Shown here: piece by piece, positions 60,789 to 64,000 of the stretch | How the letters are laid out: the number at the start of each line of letters is the position of its first letter | Position numbering within the stretch: position 1 is the stretch's first letter | DNA from: Pelargonium tetragonum | Lineage: Eukaryota > Streptophyta > Magnoliopsida > Geraniales > Geraniaceae | Assembly: GCA_036897445.1 (NCBI GenBank) | Contig: JAYMTL010000008.1 | Location: forward strand, 203,390 to 267,389 | DNA length: 64,000 nt | Direction: 5' to 3' | The notes under the pieces: generated by a model | Databases searched by the model: none | What the model was told of the DNA's origin: nothing | What the model saw: the letters and a program-made list of their open reading frames with translations, nothing else | Position numbers and translations under genes: made by a program

Positions 60789-61257
60789 ACGTAAGTCTCA
60801 GTTTTCATTAAAGGGGCTGCTTTTATTTTATAATATAAAGGGTAGGGATGAAATTTAAGCTTAATACTGACAATACGGATAAGGCCTTGATTAGTATAAA
60901 GTTTGGTGGCGTTAGGTGGATTGACTTGAGTCGGGTATATTATGGAAACGGAGCAATTACTATTGTTTCACTAAAAAGTAAGGCACCCCTCCAGATTTAT
61001 AAAGAGACGAGAAAAGTATAACGGAGAGCTTTTTTAAGACACTCGAGAGATACTATACTAAAAAAAGAATAGATTTTAAGAGATTTATTAGACGCGATTC
61101 CGATACCCCGTTATAAACAAGTATAAACATTTTAGAATACTTGAGCGGGATCTAAATATCAAGAAAGTTTTTTTAGGCCTAGACTAAACGACAGGGGATT
61201 CCCTAAAATTTCGGGATATCATGAATAGAAAATACAGCAAAACTAGAACCCCTTAAT

Positions 61258-61279
61258 GGGTACACTAAGGGTACACTAA
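61258..61279. repeat. 11-bp tandem repeat GGGTACACTAA x2
   Basis: Two exact adjacent copies of GGGTACACTAA. Confidence 0.8.
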
Positions 61280-61864
61280 AACCCTGTCCCTTAACTCAGT
61301 TCAAAAGTTCAAATCAAAGGGGAATCTTCCTACCCCGGGATTAGCTTTTATTGGCTCACAGATCTACTAGTTAAAGGAAACCTGATAGCAAGTATTCCTT
61401 ATGCAATCTACAATTTGTGGGGTTATCTATCCAAAGTGGGGCACCCGTGCCAACAACTACCTACTTTTTTATTAGCTTATAAAATAACCTTGTATTCGAG
61501 GAAAGTTGATTTGTTTAGAAATTAAAAGAAAATTTAGTAGAGTGCGCGATCGAAGAAAGAGTGTGTAGGTCGCTCCCCGCAGTCGAAAAAGTATCTGTTA
61601 GTTGTAAATAAAAGGCGAAAATCTTCCGTAATAAGTACACCTCGGTTATAGAGCTAGAGAATATTCCTCCGAAATAAAGGCTTCTTCCTAGATTGCTCGG
61701 ATATTTTAAGTGTGCTGGAAAGTTTTAGATAAAACCTATCCTATATAGTCTTCAACCGGTATGGTATAACACAACAAAAGATTTTATAGAGACTGCTGAC
61801 GATTAGAACCCATGCTTTCAAATGAAATTGACTTAAGGTAGAAAGAACTCCAGTATCTCTTTTC

Positions 61865-61878
61865 CTATACTATAGTAG
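61865..61878 (+). repeat. Dispersed repeat CTATACTATAGTAG, copy 2
   Basis: An exact match to 56195-56208. Confidence 0.5.
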
Positions 61879-62139
61879 TATTCTATTAAGACACCTAGGT
61901 TTCGAGTAGTATACTTTTCTAACACTATTTAGGATGTAAAGCAAAGGTTAACTTAGAAACATGTCAAAGGTTCGAATCTCGGGAATCTAGTATCAAATAG
62001 GCTTTCAAGTATACAACAAAAGAAAAACGAAAAGAAGCTTTTTTCAATTCAATATAGATAGCTTTCGGAGAAAATATCTTTAAAAGTAGAACCCAGGACT
62101 GAAAGTCTACCCTTTTGTTTGTATGACTTGTTTATGAGC

Positions 62140-62540
62140 TATATGAAATCCAGGACTTTGAAAAGATAGAAGTATAAAATAGAAGTACAAGAGAGATTAT
62201 CAAAGAGAGACTTAACTAATAGGAGATACCTGGTGTTCTAATGGAGCTTATACCTGTACTCTTGTAGCTAGGAAGTCTTTGACTTAGATAGTATAGTCGT
62301 TTGTATTACTATTCTATTAGTAATTTATAGTTCTCTTCTAGTATTTGTATTAGATTGTCTTAACACTTAAGGAATAATTCATCTAAGTTCTATGCTAGGG
62401 ATGATATAAACCTTAGTATAGTCTTGTATTAATCTCTATTACCGAATTATCGACCAAAGTTTACGGAGGAAGGTTTATATAGAGTCTAATGATAGTTAAA
62501 CCCTTATACACTAAACAACACTTCTTAACTTAACTGAAAA
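62140..62540. other. Palindrome-poor island at 62.1-62.5 kb
   Basis: A stretch with the same distinctive texture as the other islands: CTA/TAG-rich, with no GC palindrome. Reading the minus strand with TAA/TAG as sense gives a segment rich in Leu, Gln, Lys and Glu with a coiled-coil look (about 62,300-62,400), open from 62671 to 61964. No ATG, no recognisable family; equally likely to be chance in purine-rich DNA. Confidence 0.2.
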
Positions 62541-62604
62541 AATCCTGACTTCTTTTCATTAAAAACCCCCTTTATCCCGGGGTTCTGGAAGGGCCGTATT
62601 TTCC

Positions 62605-62630
62605 GGCAATGGCCTTCTTTAAGGAAACCC
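62605..62630 (+). repeat. Dispersed repeat GGCAATGGCCTT-AAGGAAACCC, copy 1
   Basis: GGCAATGGCCTT (62605-62616) is followed after four bases by AAGGAAACCC (62621-62630). The same two blocks recur at 63897-63919 with a one-base gap between them. Immediately upstream AACCCC (62564-62569) and GGGGTT (62579-62584) form a small hairpin. Confidence 0.6.
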
Positions 62631-64000
62631 AAATTGTGCTTTTTACGGGCACTAAAACTTTTATGGAGTCCTCATTGCAATGGTTAGGGTTTAGTATACA
62701 GGGGACTTAAAAGAGCGGTGAACTAGTATTAGATTTTCTGCAAGTAGAAGCTTTGTATAAAATGCTATTAATTGTTTCTACAAATACAATACAAAGGGGT
62801 TCCGTTCTCACTCAAGGCAATCCCGTTTAAGAGAGAGATGTTACACTGCAATAAGCTCGTCAAAGATTATAATCACTACTAGATATTATTAACGGGCTTG
62901 CTCTTTACTACTTTCCTTTAGGTTTAGTTTGCATTATATCTATTTAGCAAAACTAGAAGTATACCATACAAACCTTGTCCAATTAGTTTCTATATAAAAG
63001 GTCTTACCAATAACTAAGAAGGGGGTTTCAAATCGCAACAAACTTAAGGCTTACTTTAAAATCTTTGTCTCGTGTTAGAAAAAAAGGGAAGAAAAGGATT
63101 CCATAATTCTATAAAAAGCATACCTAGTAGTTCCGTTAACAATCGAAAGATTTTAAGCTTCTTTATTTTATTTACCAGGTCCAAGTTTCAGATACTTTTT
63201 GATATTTACTGATAGGTTCGGATTCCCTGTAAGTTTATACGCGTGCTCCTTTTAATTAGTTTTTTTTGACGGATACTCATATGATTATCACAGGATAGCA
63301 ATAGGACACAAATCCTGAACAGAGGACCAAAAAGAGTATTCCATTTAAACAACAACCAAGTATACTCATTTCCAAGAATTACTACTAATTTATAAGATAG
63401 AATGATTAAAAAAGACTTTCGGATGTCTGAAAAGCCACTAAGTTTTATGTTAGGCCGAGTACTATGCTATTGGGCTCTTTGTTGTTTATTTTTGGGTTAT
63501 TCTATGTAAATTAAAACAAAGTTTGGTTGTGAAATCTAAAGGGTATCCGAAGCAGCATTTTCGTTTCCATAGAAAAAAATTCCATCAATTACAAGATAAT
63601 TTCCTTTGATCCCCCCATCTCAAGAATCTGAAAAAGAGGATGAATATATAAAGAAAAAGAAAGCATAACCCATAATACTTGCTTTTAAGTACTTCAGTAA
63701 GGTTCTAAATCTAGTCCATAAGGGATACTTGTTACTAGGGTCCTATAGTATCTAACCAATTCCTAGTTTTTATTCCCACCAGCTTTTGGAATCTGGAAGT
63801 CTAGTTACAGCTAATTAGATCGAAAAAAAGTGCCTGATACTTTGTTTATTTATGTCTACTTATACTCCTTTATTCTTTTCCCTTTGAGAACCTTCTGGCA
63901 ATGGCCTTAAAGGAAACCCCTGTAAATTCTTTAATCAAGTAGTTGCTCTTTAGGTTTCCTAGTCTCTTTCCCAGGTTTAGTATATATTATTATAATGGAA
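62631..64000. other. Gene-free AT-rich block to window end
   Basis: No supported gene. It includes the second GGCAATGGCCTT repeat (63897-63919). The palindromes are sparser here than further left. Confidence 0.5.
63897..63919 (+). repeat. Dispersed repeat GGCAATGGCCTT-AAGGAAACCC, copy 2
   Basis: GGCAATGGCCTT at 63897-63908 and AAGGAAACCC at 63910-63919 match 62605-62630 exactly in both blocks; only the spacer differs. Confidence 0.6.

Larger units (their letters stand above)
56911..62130. other. Gene-free AT-rich block
   Basis: No supported gene. It contains a 16-bp AT palindrome (59463-59478), a nested palindrome with a GGGATCCC centre (59601-59629), a divergent inverted pair of core-like repeats (60724-60788), an 11-bp tandem (61258-61279) and the second CTATACTATAGTAG (61865-61878). 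A TTCGAATC T-loop-like string at 61971 has no pairing stem. Confidence 0.5.

Noticed and set aside
1-64000. CRISPR array
   Set aside because: The dispersed palindromes are short, degenerate and unevenly spaced; there are no identical repeats of 23-40 bp with regular spacers and no cas-like frame.
1-64000. Group I or group II introns
   Set aside because: I looked for group I P7-type strings and a group II domain V hairpin (GAGC..GAAA..GTACGGTTC) and found only scattered partial matches, none in the right order.

Overview
This 64 kb window is AT-rich (roughly one third G+C by eye) and holds no protein-coding gene that I can support. With the standard code, stop codons interrupt all six frames so often that the longest ATG-started frame is 116 codons. 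The few frames above 60 codons show no recognisable domain, ribosome-binding context, operon spacing or strand bias. This excludes ordinary bacterial, archaeal or phage DNA. It fits gene-free eukaryotic nuclear DNA or the intergenic part of a very large organelle genome. I could not name the organism. I found no rRNA gene, CRISPR array, recognisable transposase or reverse transcriptase, or complete tRNA.

Two textures alternate. Most of the window is background DNA sown with short, degenerate, GC-containing palindromes of the general form AAGG-R-NN-Y-CCTT (cores such as GGGATCCC, GGAGCTCC, GGGCTCCC, GGGGTCCC). In many stretches they recur every 60-150 bp, and they look the same on both strands. 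Set into this are islands that largely lack the palindromes and have a different, purine-skewed texture: about 17.24-17.85, 18.78-19.19, 20.88-20.93, 21.25-21.43, 31.55-31.97, 43.96-44.18, 50.83-50.96, 54.90-56.62 and 62.14-62.53 kb. Several islands share short blocks with each other, sometimes in opposite orientation, so they look like decayed copies of one dispersed family.

The clearest repeat is a 15-base core, AGGTAATGYAATTAA. It occurs seven times exactly (Y = C or T), with two looser relatives, and often as inverted pairs. The best pair (56,295-56,345 and 56,551-56,607) has arms of about 50 bp around a spacer of about 205 bp and looks like a foldback or MITE-like element. Other direct observations are a perfect 14-bp hairpin at 51,565-51,600, several perfect palindromes of 14-16 bp, short tandem repeats, pairs of dispersed 12-25 bp repeats, and scattered tRNA T-arm-like pieces, mostly broken.

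The main speculative point concerns the purine-rich islands. When TAA and TAG are read as sense codons (as Gln in some ciliates and ulvophyte algae) and only TGA as stop, long open frames appear (444 codons on the minus strand near 17.2-18.6 kb, 226 at 31.3-32.0 kb, 522 at 55.3-56.9 kb). In four islands the shared DNA block translates in the same frame to a similar Lys-rich motif (KKG-R/I-..-H-K). With TGA as the only stop, frames of this length are expected by chance in a window this size. The idea is therefore a hypothesis, not an annotation.
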